A stretch of 64,000 nt of DNA from Prevotella sp. (GCA_024695815.1 JAILHK010000013.1:18619-82618); one strand, 5' to 3'; shown: positions 43,722 through 52,167, numbered from the stretch's first letter. The notes: generated by a model not told the origin, from the sequence alone. A program made the numbers and translations.

Positions 43722-45026
43722 TTATCTCACCTTCAGCTTCTGACCGGCACGGATGTTGTTACCGCGAATACCATTCAGTCTCTTCAGCTTAGATACCGTC
43801 GTACCATTTCTGCGTGCTATGGTAGAAAGAGACTCACCCTTTCTCACCGTCACTTGTCGTCCGCCACGTGAACTCTTACGTCCGCTGCGTTTGCTCGACA
43901 CCGATTTAGAAGGTACGAATGTATTGTCTATCTCCACCTCAGCACGTTTCAGCGGGGTCGAAGAAGCATAGACCGAGTCCTGCATGGTGATAAACGTGTT
44001 CACATCGTTCAAGGGCAGGCGGATAGGCATAGGCCTTGAAGCTCCTGGCACCACATCGCGACGATAGACAGGGTTGAGGGCACGCAACATCTGGAGATCC
44101 AAATTGCACACCGAGGCAATCTGAGACAGTGTCAGGTCACGGTTCACCATCACCGTATCTGTTTGTGAGGGCAACTGCGTTCTCATCGGACATATGCCGT
44201 GTTCACAATAATAAGTCATCACGTAGTTGGCAGCAATAAAGGCAGGCACATAACCGCGTGTTTCCTTTGGAAGATATGGATAAATCTTCCAATAATCGCG
44301 TTCACCACCAGCGCGTGCTATTGCCTTGTTGATATTGCCAGGCCCACAGTTGTAGGCGGCAATCACCAGGTTCCAGTCGCCATAGACCTTATATAAGTCA
44401 CTCAGCAGGTGAGCAGCAGCATAGCTGGCCTTCACCGGATCGCGACGTTCATCAATCAGACTGTTGATTTCAAGATTATACATCTTTCCCGTAGAGACCA
44501 TGAACTGCCAAAGTCCCGTTGCACCTACACGTGATACAGCAGTGGGGTTAAGGGCAGATTCAATGACAGGCAGATATTTCAATTCCAAGGGAACCTGATA
44601 AGATTCGAGTGCTTCCTCAAAGATAGGCATATAGAAGTTAGAGGCGCCAAGCATAAAACCCACCTGGCGGCGCAGACGTCCGGCATAGCGATCGATACAA
44701 GAGCGCACCACCTCGTTATACGACATCTCCATGACAGTAGGCATGCGCATCAGGCGCTCGATGTATTCCTCTTTTGAAAACAGCGGGTTCTCGTCTGTTG
44801 TTCTACAGTCTTCATCCACCGTCAAATAGCTCTTCGACTCATAGAGGTTCATCAAGCTGTCCATCATATTATCGGCCATGGCCTCGGGGAAGTCAATCTC
44901 TTCCACATCGCCATACTCATCAGACACAATGATTTCCTCGTCTTCAACCTCCACCTCAATCTGCGCCTGTGTGTTGACCACACAAGTCAGAAGCATTGCG
45001 GAAAGTATTATCAGTTTTCTCTTCAT
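43722..45026 (-). CDS. Membrane-bound lytic transglycosylase with LysM (MltD-like)
   Basis: 434 residues with signal peptide MKRKLIILSAMLLTCVVNTQAQ followed by a very acidic stretch (IEVEVEDEEIIVSDEYGD). The lysozyme-like SLT domain occupies about residues 120-290, with the catalytic glutamate in KYLPVIESALNPTAVSR and the family block GLWQFMVSTGKMYNL..DERRDPVKASYAAAHLL and VIAAYNCGPGNINKAI. One full LysM repeat is at the C-terminus (VTVRKGESLSTIARRNGTTV..NNIRAGQKLKVR), and a degenerate LysM-like segment (DLTLSQIASVCNLDLQMLRALNP) lies at ~305-330. It cleaves glycan strands of peptidoglycan in the periplasm. It is 10 bases after the DUF5683 gene. Confidence 0.93.
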   Translation of the reverse strand: MKRKLIILSAMLLTCVVNTQAQIEVEVEDEEIIVSDEYGDVEEIDFPEAMADNMMDSLMNLYESKSYLTVDEDCRTTDENPLFSKEEYIERLMRMPTVMEMSYNEVVRSCIDRYAGRLRRQVGFMLGASNFYMPIFEEALESYQVPLELKYLPVIESALNPTAVSRVGATGLWQFMVSTGKMYNLEINSLIDERRDPVKASYAAAHLLSDLYKVYGDWNLVIAAYNCGPGNINKAIARAGGERDYWKIYPYLPKETRGYVPAFIAANYVMTYYCEHGICPMRTQLPSQTDTVMVNRDLTLSQIASVCNLDLQMLRALNPVYRRDVVPGASRPMPIRLPLNDVNTFITMQDSVYASSTPLKRAEVEIDNTFVPSKSVSSKRSGRKSSRGGRQVTVRKGESLSTIARRNGTTVSKLKRLNGIRGNNIRAGQKLKVR

Positions 45027-45036
45027 AAAATCTTCT

Positions 45037-45768
45037 TTAGAAATTAATGCTGCAGTTCACGCCAATCGACGTTGCTGACAGCGATCTGCTATTCAGGCCG
45101 TTGCCCATAACTGTTGGGCGCACTTTCATACTCAGGTCTTTTGAGATGTCGAACTCAGACAATTCTGCATCTACATAGGCATCAATCACCGAGACGACAT
45201 AGACACCCACCATACAGAAGAAGCTTAGGTCGCGCCAACGGCGGTAGCGGTCCTTACGACTTTTAAACACCGACTTATAGCGTTCTTCGTTCTCAGGGGT
45301 AATCGTACGTCCCAAGTGCAGAAACTTATTATAGCTGGCCGTTGTAGGATCATCATCCATGATATCCAGATAAGCTTGCTGATAGTCCTTGTACATCATG
45401 TTGTTCCACATCAGCGCATAGACACATCCCACGAAACCTCCATACACAATCGGCAGTTTCCAGTACTTACGGTTATAGATTTGTCCTCCGCCAGGGATTA
45501 CCATAGCCATCCAAAGAGCTCGCTGGGGGTCAGGGCGCCAAGTGCTCCAGTCCTTTTTGGGTTTAGGCGCCTTCAACGACTGGGCAACCACCGTCTGTAC
45601 CACAGACGTATCAACGACATCAGCAGTATCCACAGGCAGGGCAGCATACATCGAGTCTATGACCTGCATAATAGAATCTGCTACCACCGTTTGGGCTTTT
45701 GTCTCTGTCAACGGCAGACACAGCGACAGTACAATCAGTACCATTGCCTTTCGCAACTCCCGTATCAT
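45037..45768 (-). CDS. DUF5683 family membrane protein
   Basis: 243 residues from ATG 45768 (MIRELRKAMVLIVLSLCLPL), which gives a clean signal peptide ending TKAQ; ATGs at 45789 and 45807 would overlap parB. After a low-complexity segment (TVVADSIMQV..VDTSVVQTVVAQ) comes the DUF5683 core: DPQRALWMAMVIPGGGQIYNRKYWKLPIVYGGFVGCVYALMWN (in parts: IPGGGQIYNRKYWKLPI, a glycine-rich entry then a membrane helix) and FKSRKDRYRRWRDLSFFCMVGVYVVSVIDAYVD with a second helix. The function is unknown. The gene sits between parB and the lytic transglycosylase, an arrangement I recall in other Bacteroidetes, suggesting an envelope protein expressed with chromosome segregation. Confidence 0.88.
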   Translation of the reverse strand: MIRELRKAMVLIVLSLCLPLTETKAQTVVADSIMQVIDSMYAALPVDTADVVDTSVVQTVVAQSLKAPKPKKDWSTWRPDPQRALWMAMVIPGGGQIYNRKYWKLPIVYGGFVGCVYALMWNNMMYKDYQQAYLDIMDDDPTTASYNKFLHLGRTITPENEERYKSVFKSRKDRYRRWRDLSFFCMVGVYVVSVIDAYVDAELSEFDISKDLSMKVRPTVMGNGLNSRSLSATSIGVNCSINF

Positions 45769-45793
45769 GTCAAAGTCCCAATTTCTCATTTGC

Positions 45794-46714
45794 TCAATGT
45801 CCAGCATTCAGCACCTTTAATATACGTTCCAGATCGCCCTCGTTGTCAAAAGGAATACTGATTTTTCCCTTACCACTGGGAGAGCATGTCATTTGAATCT
45901 TTGTCTGGAAGAAAGTTGTCAGGCGTTTCTTCACAGCGTCATATTCTGCGGGCAACTTTGCCTTGGCAGCAATCTTTCTGTTGGCGCCTTGCACGTCTTC
46001 GCCATTCTTCAGCATCTGAACCATCTCCTCTACCTTTCTCACAGAGTACTGGTTCTTCAGCACCTCCTTGAACAACTTCAATTGCATGGAAGGAGAATCG
46101 AGCGACAGCAGGGCACGGGCATGTCCCATGTCTATTTCGCGATTCTTCAGTGCCATCTGAATCTGGGCAGGCAACTTCAGCAGTCGCATGTAGTTAGTCA
46201 CTGCCGTGCGACTCTTGCCCACGCGCTCAGAGATTTTCTCTTGCGTCATGCCACTGGTTTCTGCCAGATGTTCATAAGCCAGAGCAATTTCGATGGCGTT
46301 CAAATCCTCGCGCTGAATATTCTCGACGAGGGCCAGCTCCATCACGCTCTCATCATTAGCCGTGCGGATATAGGCAGGTATCGATGTGAGTCCAGCCTGT
46401 TGCGAAGCCCTCCATCGGCGCTCACCTGCAATGATCTGATAGCGATCGGGCGCTACCTGACGCAAGGTGATGGGCGCAATGATACCCATGGTTGCAATAC
46501 TTGTAGCCAGCTCCTGCATAGCTGTCTCGTCAAACTCGCGACGAGGCTGGTCAGGATTTGGTTCAATCTGTTCGATAGGAATCTCATTCAAGTTTGACGA
46601 ACCTTGAGTTTTCACCTCGCTTGTATCAATGAGTGCATCCAGCCCGCGGCCATTACCGATATCATCGAGTCCGCGTCCGAGCACATTCCGGTCAAATTTC
46701 TTTCTTACAGCCAT
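45794..46714 (-). CDS. parB: Chromosome partitioning protein ParB
   Basis: 306 residues. The N-terminal CTP-binding/clamp domain (LNEIPIEQIEPNPDQPRREFDETAMQELATSI) includes the box IIAGERRWRASQQAGL. The helix-turn-helix DNA-binding region follows with TQEKISERVGKSRTAVTNYMRLLKLP (about residues 150-180), which recognises TGTTTCAC half-sites of parS. A C-terminal dimerisation domain has Lys-rich FFQTKIQMTCSPSGKGKISIPFDNEGDLERIL. It starts 2 bases after parA ends. With ParA it loads SMC and segregates the origin. No canonical 16-bp parS was found in the window, but two half-sites lie in the parA promoter. Confidence 0.97.
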   Translation of the reverse strand: MAVRKKFDRNVLGRGLDDIGNGRGLDALIDTSEVKTQGSSNLNEIPIEQIEPNPDQPRREFDETAMQELATSIATMGIIAPITLRQVAPDRYQIIAGERRWRASQQAGLTSIPAYIRTANDESVMELALVENIQREDLNAIEIALAYEHLAETSGMTQEKISERVGKSRTAVTNYMRLLKLPAQIQMALKNREIDMGHARALLSLDSPSMQLKLFKEVLKNQYSVRKVEEMVQMLKNGEDVQGANRKIAAKAKLPAEYDAVKKRLTTFFQTKIQMTCSPSGKGKISIPFDNEGDLERILKVLNAGH

Positions 46715-46716
46715 TA

Positions 46717-47481
46717 CTATTTATTCTTACTAATGATTTCTTTTGCCAATGCCAGATGGTTCTTACTACCTGTAGAGTCTGCGTCGTAAAGGATGACAGG
46801 CAGACCGTGAGAGGGACTCTCCGAGAGTTTCACATTACGCTGGATAACCGTCTTGAACACCAGTTCCTGGAAGTGACGTTTCACCTCGTCATAAATCTGA
46901 TTTGCCAGACGCAGACGCGAGTCATACATGGTCAACAGGAATCCCTCGATCTCAAGTTTCGGGTTCAGCTTGCTCTTAATAATCTTAATGGTGTTAAGCA
47001 GTTTGGAGATGCCCTCCAATGCAAAGTATTCACACTGCACGGGAATGATTACCGAGTCGGCTGCCGTGAGCGAGTTCACAGTGATAAGGCCCAACGAAGG
47101 CGAGCAGTCGATGAGGATATAATCATATTCTGAACGAATTGGGTCAAGCAATTTCTTGATAACCTTCTCGCGATTGTCCAGGTTCAACATTTCGATCTCG
47201 GCACCCACCAGATCTATATGACTGGGAATGATGTCAAGTCCCTCAATGTCGGTAGTATAGATAGCTTCGCGCACATCGGCCTTATCGATGATACATTCGT
47301 ATATAGAACAGTCCACCTGCTTGATATCCACGCCCAGTCCACTTGAGGCATTGGCCTGTGGATCAGCATCGACGACGAGCACCGTCTTCTCAAGGGTAGC
47401 CAGCGAAGCTGCCAGATTGATTGTAGTGGTGGTCTTTCCAACGCCACCCTTTTGGTTAGCTAATGCAATAATCTTTCCCAT
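46717..47481 (-). CDS. parA: Chromosome partitioning ATPase ParA (Soj)
   Basis: 254 residues. Deviant Walker A KGGVGKTTT at residues 10-18, switch I region VLVVDADPQANASSGLG, Walker B IDCSPSLGLITVNSL, and the ParA C-terminal helices. It binds DNA non-specifically in the ATP form and is stimulated by ParB to move origin regions. It is the chromosomal type, without an N-terminal helix-turn-helix domain, so transcriptional autoregulation is more likely to act through ParB. First gene of the cluster down to rel. A TATCTTTG -7 box at 47521-47514 (minus) gives a leader of about 27 nt, which includes AAAGGAGAAAAG near the start, a possible ribosome-binding site. Confidence 0.98.
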   Translation of the reverse strand: MGKIIALANQKGGVGKTTTTINLAASLATLEKTVLVVDADPQANASSGLGVDIKQVDCSIYECIIDKADVREAIYTTDIEGLDIIPSHIDLVGAEIEMLNLDNREKVIKKLLDPIRSEYDYILIDCSPSLGLITVNSLTAADSVIIPVQCEYFALEGISKLLNTIKIIKSKLNPKLEIEGFLLTMYDSRLRLANQIYDEVKRHFQELVFKTVIQRNVKLSESPSHGLPVILYDADSTGSKNHLALAKEIISKNK

Positions 47482-47513
47482 TTCAATCTTTTCTCCTTTA
47501 TAGTTTTGAACTG

Positions 47514-47552
47514 CAAAGATACAACTTTTCTGTGAAACAATGAATGTTTCAC
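47514..47552 (-). promoter_or_regulatory. parA promoter with everted parS half-sites
   Basis: The -7 box TATCTTTG (47521-47514) is preceded on the minus strand by the inverted repeat GTGAAACA-5 bases-TGTTTCAC (47532-47552). TGTTTCAC and GTGAAACA are the two halves of parS, but here in the opposite order with ATGAA between them. The likely -33 position (ATTG) falls within the repeat, so binding would block the promoter. Confidence 0.7.
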
Positions 47553-47646
47553 TGATATTATTTCAATAATTTTAGAATTATTCTCAGCCCGGCTTTACTT
47601 TTTCTCAAAAAGAATCGTTACCTTTGCAAGAAATTTTTTTAGAGTA

Positions 47647-48414
47647 ATGAACAGTAGAAAACCACTCATATTTATTTCCAACGACGACGGCTATCAAGCC
47701 AAAGGCATCAATTGCCTAGTAGATATGCTGAGACATTTGGGCGACATCATTGTATGTGCTCCCGACTCGGCACGCTCTGGTTTCTCATGTGCTTTTTCTG
47801 CCACCACGCCTCTGCGCCTCAACTTGCGCCACGAGGAGGAAGGACTGCAGATATGGTCAAGCAATGGCACGCCCGTTGACTGTGTCAAACTGGCTCTATC
47901 ACAAATTGTCGACCGCCGTCCAGACATTGTTATCGGTGGCATCAATCATGGCGACAACGCGTCTGTCAACACGCACTACAGCGGCACCATGGGAGTCACC
48001 TTGGAAGGATGTATGAAGTACATTCCATCTATCGCTTTTTCCCTTTGCGACAATCACGACGATGCCGACTTCGAGCCCATGCGCCCTTATGTTGTTGCAA
48101 TGACAGAGAAAGTGCTGACCAAAGGTCTTCCCAAGGGTATCTGTCTGAATGTCAATTTCCCTCGCACTGCGAAATACAATGGAGTAAAGGTATGCCGCAT
48201 GTCAAAAGGCACGTGGGGACAGGAAGTTACACGCTGTCATCATCCTCGCGGCTACGACTATTTCTGGATGGTGGGACACTATCAGAACGACGAGCCCGAC
48301 ATGCAAGACACCGACCGTTGGGCTTTAGACAATGGCTACGTGGCCATCACCCCCACCCAAGTTGACGTCACCGCCTACGAATTCATGAACCAGAAAAAGG
48401 ACTGGGAAGAATAA
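47647..48414 (+). CDS. surE: 5'/3'-nucleotidase SurE
   Basis: 255 residues, the usual SurE length. Metal-site residues in ISNDDGYQAKGI (residues 10-21), the S/N-containing SNGTPVDCVKLAL near 75, and GINHGDNASVNTHYSGTMGVTLEG near 98-121. C-terminal GYVAITPTQVDVTAYEFM. It dephosphorylates nucleoside monophosphates in a Mg2+/Mn2+-dependent way and is linked to stationary-phase survival. TACCTTTG at 47619-47626 is the likely -7 box, leader about 14-15 nt. lpxB follows 13 bases after its stop, so they are cotranscribed. Confidence 0.96.
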   Translation: MNSRKPLIFISNDDGYQAKGINCLVDMLRHLGDIIVCAPDSARSGFSCAFSATTPLRLNLRHEEEGLQIWSSNGTPVDCVKLALSQIVDRRPDIVIGGINHGDNASVNTHYSGTMGVTLEGCMKYIPSIAFSLCDNHDDADFEPMRPYVVAMTEKVLTKGLPKGICLNVNFPRTAKYNGVKVCRMSKGTWGQEVTRCHHPRGYDYFWMVGHYQNDEPDMQDTDRWALDNGYVAITPTQVDVTAYEFMNQKKDWEE

Positions 48415-48427
48415 CTCTCAACTCATT

Positions 48428-49573
48428 ATGAAGTACTACCTGATAGCTGGAGAAGCCAGCGGCGACCTGCACGCTTCAAGACTGATGCAAGAACTGAAAA
48501 GAAACGATGCCAACGCTTCTTTCCGCTTTATTGGTGGCGACCTGATGGCACAGGTCGGAGGTGAGATGGTGAAACACTATCGCGAACTGGCATACATGGG
48601 ATTCATCCCCGTATTACTGCATCTGCCCACCATACTAAAGAATATGAAGCGCTGTAAGGAGGATATTCTGCAGTGGAACCCCGATGTTGTCATTCTGGTT
48701 GACTATCCCGGTTTCAACCTCGACATCGCTGCGTTCGCTCACCTTCTGGGCTTTAAAGTATTCTACTACATCTCGCCAAAGATTTGGGCATGGAAGGAAT
48801 ACCGTATCAAGAATATCAAGCGCGATGTTGACGAGCTTTTCTCCATCTTGCCTTTCGAGGTTGACTTCTTTGAGAACAAGCACCACTACCCTATCCATTA
48901 TGTAGGCAATCCCACCGCCGACGAGGTGAAGGAGTTTCTGGAAACAAAACAAAAAGGTGCACTTCACAACGAGATAAAGGGCGACAAGCCTATCATTGCC
49001 CTGCTGGCTGGTTCCAGAAGACAGGAGATCAAAGACAACCTGCCAATGATGATTCGAGCCACAAAGAAATTCGAAAATGACTACGACATCATTCTTGCAG
49101 GTGCACCAAGCATTGACGAAGACTATTATAAGCAGTACCTTGCCGGGAGCAAAGTTAAGCTATTGAAGGGGCAGACCTATGCTTTACTCTCGGAAGCGCA
49201 TGCAGCTTTGGTCACCAGTGGAACGGCAACCCTCGAGACTGCCCTTTTCAATGTGCCACAGGTGGTATGCTATGAGACGCCCCTCCCCCGACTTATCGGT
49301 TGGCTGAGAAAGAAAATCCTGAAGGTGAAGTACATTTCACTTGTCAACCTGGTGGCCAATCGCGAGGTCGTACGCGAACTTGTTGCTGACTCATTCACGT
49401 TCGACAACATACAACACGAGTTGGAAATCATCCTTGATGGTCCAGCCCGCGAGACCATGCTCAAAGGGTATCAAGAGGTTTGGAGCAAGCTGGGCAAGGA
49501 ACACGCGCCAGCCAATGCTGCCAAGACTATGATTCAGTTGCTGAACGGCGGCGTTCCTGCCAAATCTCTATAG
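48428..49573 (+). CDS. lpxB: Lipid-A-disaccharide synthase
   Basis: 381 residues of the GT19 family. It condenses UDP-2,3-diacylglucosamine with lipid X to form the lipid A disaccharide at the inner membrane. Family blocks: YYLIAGEASGDLHASRLM at the N-terminus, FRFIGGDLMAQVGGEMV, ILVDYPGFNLDIA, FYYISPKIWAWKEYRIKNIKRDVDELF (split), IHYVGNPTADEV, ALLAGSRRQEIKDNLPMM, and VTSGTATLETALFNVPQVVCYE. The C-terminal 16 codons overlap the convergent transporter gene by 47 bases. The gene is paired with surE, as is common in Bacteroidetes. Confidence 0.97.
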   Translation: MKYYLIAGEASGDLHASRLMQELKRNDANASFRFIGGDLMAQVGGEMVKHYRELAYMGFIPVLLHLPTILKNMKRCKEDILQWNPDVVILVDYPGFNLDIAAFAHLLGFKVFYYISPKIWAWKEYRIKNIKRDVDELFSILPFEVDFFENKHHYPIHYVGNPTADEVKEFLETKQKGALHNEIKGDKPIIALLAGSRRQEIKDNLPMMIRATKKFENDYDIILAGAPSIDEDYYKQYLAGSKVKLLKGQTYALLSEAHAALVTSGTATLETALFNVPQVVCYETPLPRLIGWLRKKILKVKYISLVNLVANREVVRELVADSFTFDNIQHELEIILDGPARETMLKGYQEVWSKLGKEHAPANAAKTMIQLLNGGVPAKSL

Positions 49574-50489
49574 AGTTAATAATGTTTTGCCAGAGGATAT
49601 AACAGCCTGGGCCCACACTGGCCAAAGGTGTCAGATAAGTATAAGCCATCCAGATGGCAAAGGCCGTATTCTTCTGTCCCAAGCCCTGTCCTGCCTCTTG
49701 CGCACGACCGAAATAATGACCGATAAAGCGTCCTACGGCAAACTGTATGACGCACAACAACAATCCCAGTATAGCTATAGAGCCCAGCAACAGCAATGTT
49801 GCCTGAGCATGAACGATATTCTTGACCGTCGTTCCCGTCACAATCATGAGCGAGCAGCCCCAAAGATAGAAGGACAAATCGCGCACTGACACCACCTTTC
49901 GATGCAGACTGTGCCAATAATGCTTCACCAAGTAAGCCAACAGCATCGGTACCACCAGCAGTGTCACCACCTGATAGAAGATTTTTGTGAAAGCCGACAT
50001 AAACGAAATGTCTGCCGACTTCTCTATCAGCGGGAAGCAAACAGGCACCAACATGACCGTCAGGAAGTTTGACAGAAATGTATAGGTAGTCATTTCCTCC
50101 AGCGAACCGCCCAATTTCTGCGTCACCACAGCTGCAGCCGTAGCTGTAGGAGCGATGATACACATCAGCAGTGCCTCCATCAGCACCAGTTTATCGCCTG
50201 TGAAATGAAAGAACAAAACGATGGCCATCACGATGCCCACAAACAGAAGGTTGAAGACGCTCACCCATAAGTGCCACCCCACAGGAAGCATCTTATGAAA
50301 GTCAACCTTACAAAAGGTCACAAAGAGTATCAAGAACATAAACAGCGGCAAGATAGTGTTAAACACCGGTTCCATCATCTCTGCAGCGCCCTCCAGTGCA
50401 GGAACAAACGCAAATATCAGATATACAATAGTTCCCATGCCCATAGATACAGGCAGTGTCCAATCCTTTAAAAACTTAATAATATTCAT
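49527..50489 (-). CDS. Bile acid:sodium symporter (BASS) family transporter
   Basis: 320 residues from ATG 50489 (MNIIKFLKDWTLPVSMGMGTIVYLIF); the open frame runs 47 codons further upstream but that part belongs to the helicase gene. About nine to ten membrane helices, with the family-type stretches IIAPTATAAAVVTQKLGG (helix-break/Na+ site region), SLMIVTGTTVKNIVHAQ and GLGQKNTAFAIWMAYTYLTPLASVGPG (split: GLGQKNTAFAIWMA). The last matches the second Na+-site region of BASS proteins. Physiological substrates of bacterial members vary (organic anions, keto acids); none can be assigned here. Its ATG overlaps the helicase stop as ATGA, implying coupled translation, and its 3' end overlaps lpxB by 47 bases. 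Confidence 0.88.
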   Translation of the reverse strand: MNIIKFLKDWTLPVSMGMGTIVYLIFAFVPALEGAAEMMEPVFNTILPLFMFLILFVTFCKVDFHKMLPVGWHLWVSVFNLLFVGIVMAIVLFFHFTGDKLVLMEALLMCIIAPTATAAAVVTQKLGGSLEEMTTYTFLSNFLTVMLVPVCFPLIEKSADISFMSAFTKIFYQVVTLLVVPMLLAYLVKHYWHSLHRKVVSVRDLSFYLWGCSLMIVTGTTVKNIVHAQATLLLLGSIAILGLLLCVIQFAVGRFIGHYFGRAQEAGQGLGQKNTAFAIWMAYTYLTPLASVGPGCYILWQNIINSIEIWQERRRSATES

Positions 50490-51880
50490 TCTTCTACTTG
50501 AATTTTTGGCCAGTTGACCAGGAACACCTTTTCCGTGGCACGTGTCAAGGCAGTATAGAGCCAGTGCATGTAGTCTGGCGTCAGCATGTCGTCCGTCATA
50601 TAACCCTGGTCTATATATATGTGAGCCCACTGTCCACCCTGTGCCTTGTGACAGGTCACGGCATAGCCATATTTCACTTGCAGCGCATTATAGTAAACAT
50701 CCGTCTTTAGCTTCTTCAATCTGTCAGACTTCAAAGGGATGTCTGCATAATCCTCCATCACCTTATTATATAGTTGTTCATGTTGCTCACGCGTCAAAGC
50801 GGGAGCCTCAGACATCAGTGTGTCTAGGATAACGGTTGACGTCAGTTCCAAGACGGGGTCGAAGTCGGGAAACAACAGCGTCACATCGGCAAAACGAAAG
50901 CCATACTCTTTGCGTGTATTTCTCACTCGTTGAACCACACAACGGTCACCATTGGCCAGGAACAACCCATTCTCACCATAGTGGTTTTTTACAATCATCA
51001 GCTGGTCGCCCCGACACAGTTCCTCTTCACGATCAAGAACAGTGTTGCGGATGCCCTGATTGTATATGTTTGCCCGCTTATTACTGCGCGTCACCACCAT
51101 GGTCTCGTCGAGCCCCACCCTGCTATAACTAGTAGCCAACGACTCTATCAGCTCGTCGCCAGGCACAATCTGTATGTCAGGAAAACTAGCAACACGCAAC
51201 TTCGGCAGCGCCCACACATCCACGCAGCGACGAATCTCTGTGGCGTTAAACAAGATGCCCGACTCCTGTGTCTGGCGAAGCACCTCGTCCAGATCCATCT
51301 CATAAACCCTCATGCCATAGCCACGAAGCACGTCCGACATCAGTGCCGGACTATCCTCTTCGCCCACCGGTGGCAACTGTGCCCTGTCACCTATCAGCAT
51401 CAGCCGGCAGTTCTTTCCATTATACACGAACTGCATCAGGTCGTCGAGCAAGCAGCCAGAGCCGAAAGTATCGCCGAAACCAGCATTACTTATCATCGAA
51501 GCCTCATCAACAAGAAACAGCGTGTCGCTATTAAGGTTCGCGTTCAGACTGAATGCCGACAGGTCGGCAGCCGTCTTCTGTCGATAGATACGCCTATGAA
51601 TTGTAAAAGCAGGATAATGAGCATAACCAGAAAAGACCTTTGCCGCCCTTCCCGTAGGTGCCATCAGCACCAGTTTCTGCTTCATGTCCAACAGGGCACG
51701 AACAATAGCTGCCGCCAACGTCGTTTTACCCGTACCGGCAGCACCTCGCAGAATCATCACGCACTCAGGATGCCTATCAAAAAGAAAATCAGCAAAGACG
51801 TTCATTGCCTGTCGCTGCTGATTGGTAGGCGCCAGCCCCATGTGCTGTTCAATCTTTATCTTTAGCTCGTCGCTTAACAT
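50486..51880 (-). CDS. RecD-like superfamily 1 DNA helicase
   Basis: 464 residues from ATG 51880 (MLSDELKIKIEQHMGLAPTNQQRQAM); the frame is open to 51988 across the promoter, which is excluded. Motif I RGAAGTGKTTLAAAI near residue 45, motif II LVDEASMISNAGFGD, motif III LIGDRAQLPPVGEEDSP, motif IV-like MVVTRSNKRANIYNQGIR and the C-terminal UvrD-like motif YGYAVTCHKAQGGQWAHIYID with LYTALTRATEKV. This is a compact relative of RecD2/Pif1-type helicases without the N-terminal extension. Its role in repair or replication is inferred from family. The promoter TACCTTTG ends 5 bases before the ATG and is the last copy of the repeat array at 51.9 kb. The transporter gene overlaps its stop. Confidence 0.9.
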   Translation of the reverse strand: MLSDELKIKIEQHMGLAPTNQQRQAMNVFADFLFDRHPECVMILRGAAGTGKTTLAAAIVRALLDMKQKLVLMAPTGRAAKVFSGYAHYPAFTIHRRIYRQKTAADLSAFSLNANLNSDTLFLVDEASMISNAGFGDTFGSGCLLDDLMQFVYNGKNCRLMLIGDRAQLPPVGEEDSPALMSDVLRGYGMRVYEMDLDEVLRQTQESGILFNATEIRRCVDVWALPKLRVASFPDIQIVPGDELIESLATSYSRVGLDETMVVTRSNKRANIYNQGIRNTVLDREEELCRGDQLMIVKNHYGENGLFLANGDRCVVQRVRNTRKEYGFRFADVTLLFPDFDPVLELTSTVILDTLMSEAPALTREQHEQLYNKVMEDYADIPLKSDRLKKLKTDVYYNALQVKYGYAVTCHKAQGGQWAHIYIDQGYMTDDMLTPDYMHWLYTALTRATEKVFLVNWPKIQVEE

Positions 51881-51890
51881 CCCTGCAAAG

Positions 51891-52120
51891 GTACGATTAA
51901 GTGAGCGAAAATGCAAATTTATTTGCAATTTTCCGAACGTGAGTACCTTCGACGAAGTCAAAGGTACGAATAAGTGAGCGAAATGCAAAAGAAAAGCGAG
52001 CTTTTCTTTTCATTTCCGAACGCAAGTACCTTCGACAAAGTCAGAGGTACGAATAAGTGAGTAAAGAACAAAATGAAAATACCATTTTTATTTTTTCTTT
52101 CGAACGCAAGTACCTTTGAC
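51891..52120 (-). repeat. Degenerate tandem array of the ~84-bp promoter-bearing repeat
   Basis: Three units (boundaries near 51891, 51964, 52047; about 73, 83 and 74 bp). Read on the minus strand each has a TTTG, a 19- or 20-base spacer ending in CACTTATTCG or CACTTAATCG, and a -7 box: TACCTCTG (gene-distal), TACCTTTG (51966-51959) and TACCTTTG (51893-51886, used by the helicase gene). AAAGAAAAGCTCGCTTTTCTTTT forms a hairpin between the first two (arms AAAAGAAAAGC and GCTTTTCTTTT). It is the same family and orientation, relative to the downstream gene, as the array at 24.0 kb. Confidence 0.88.
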
Positions 52121-52128
52121 GAAAAAAG

Positions 52129-52167
52129 AAGATGCGCCCACAAAGCCAATCATTGGGAGCGCATCTT
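52129..52167 (-). terminator. Intrinsic terminator of mutY/sprA
   Basis: 9-bp stem AAGATGCGC (52129-52137) with GCGCATCTT (52159-52167), extended inside by CCC with GGG out of register, then TTCTTTTTT on the minus strand. It lies about 130 bases after the mutY stop; the stretch between (52168-52298) shows nothing else. Confidence 0.8.

Noticed and set aside
49574..50163. 195-codon minus-strand frame inside the BASS transporter
   Set aside because: It is an alternate frame of the transporter, with a Gly/Arg-rich composition and no family features.
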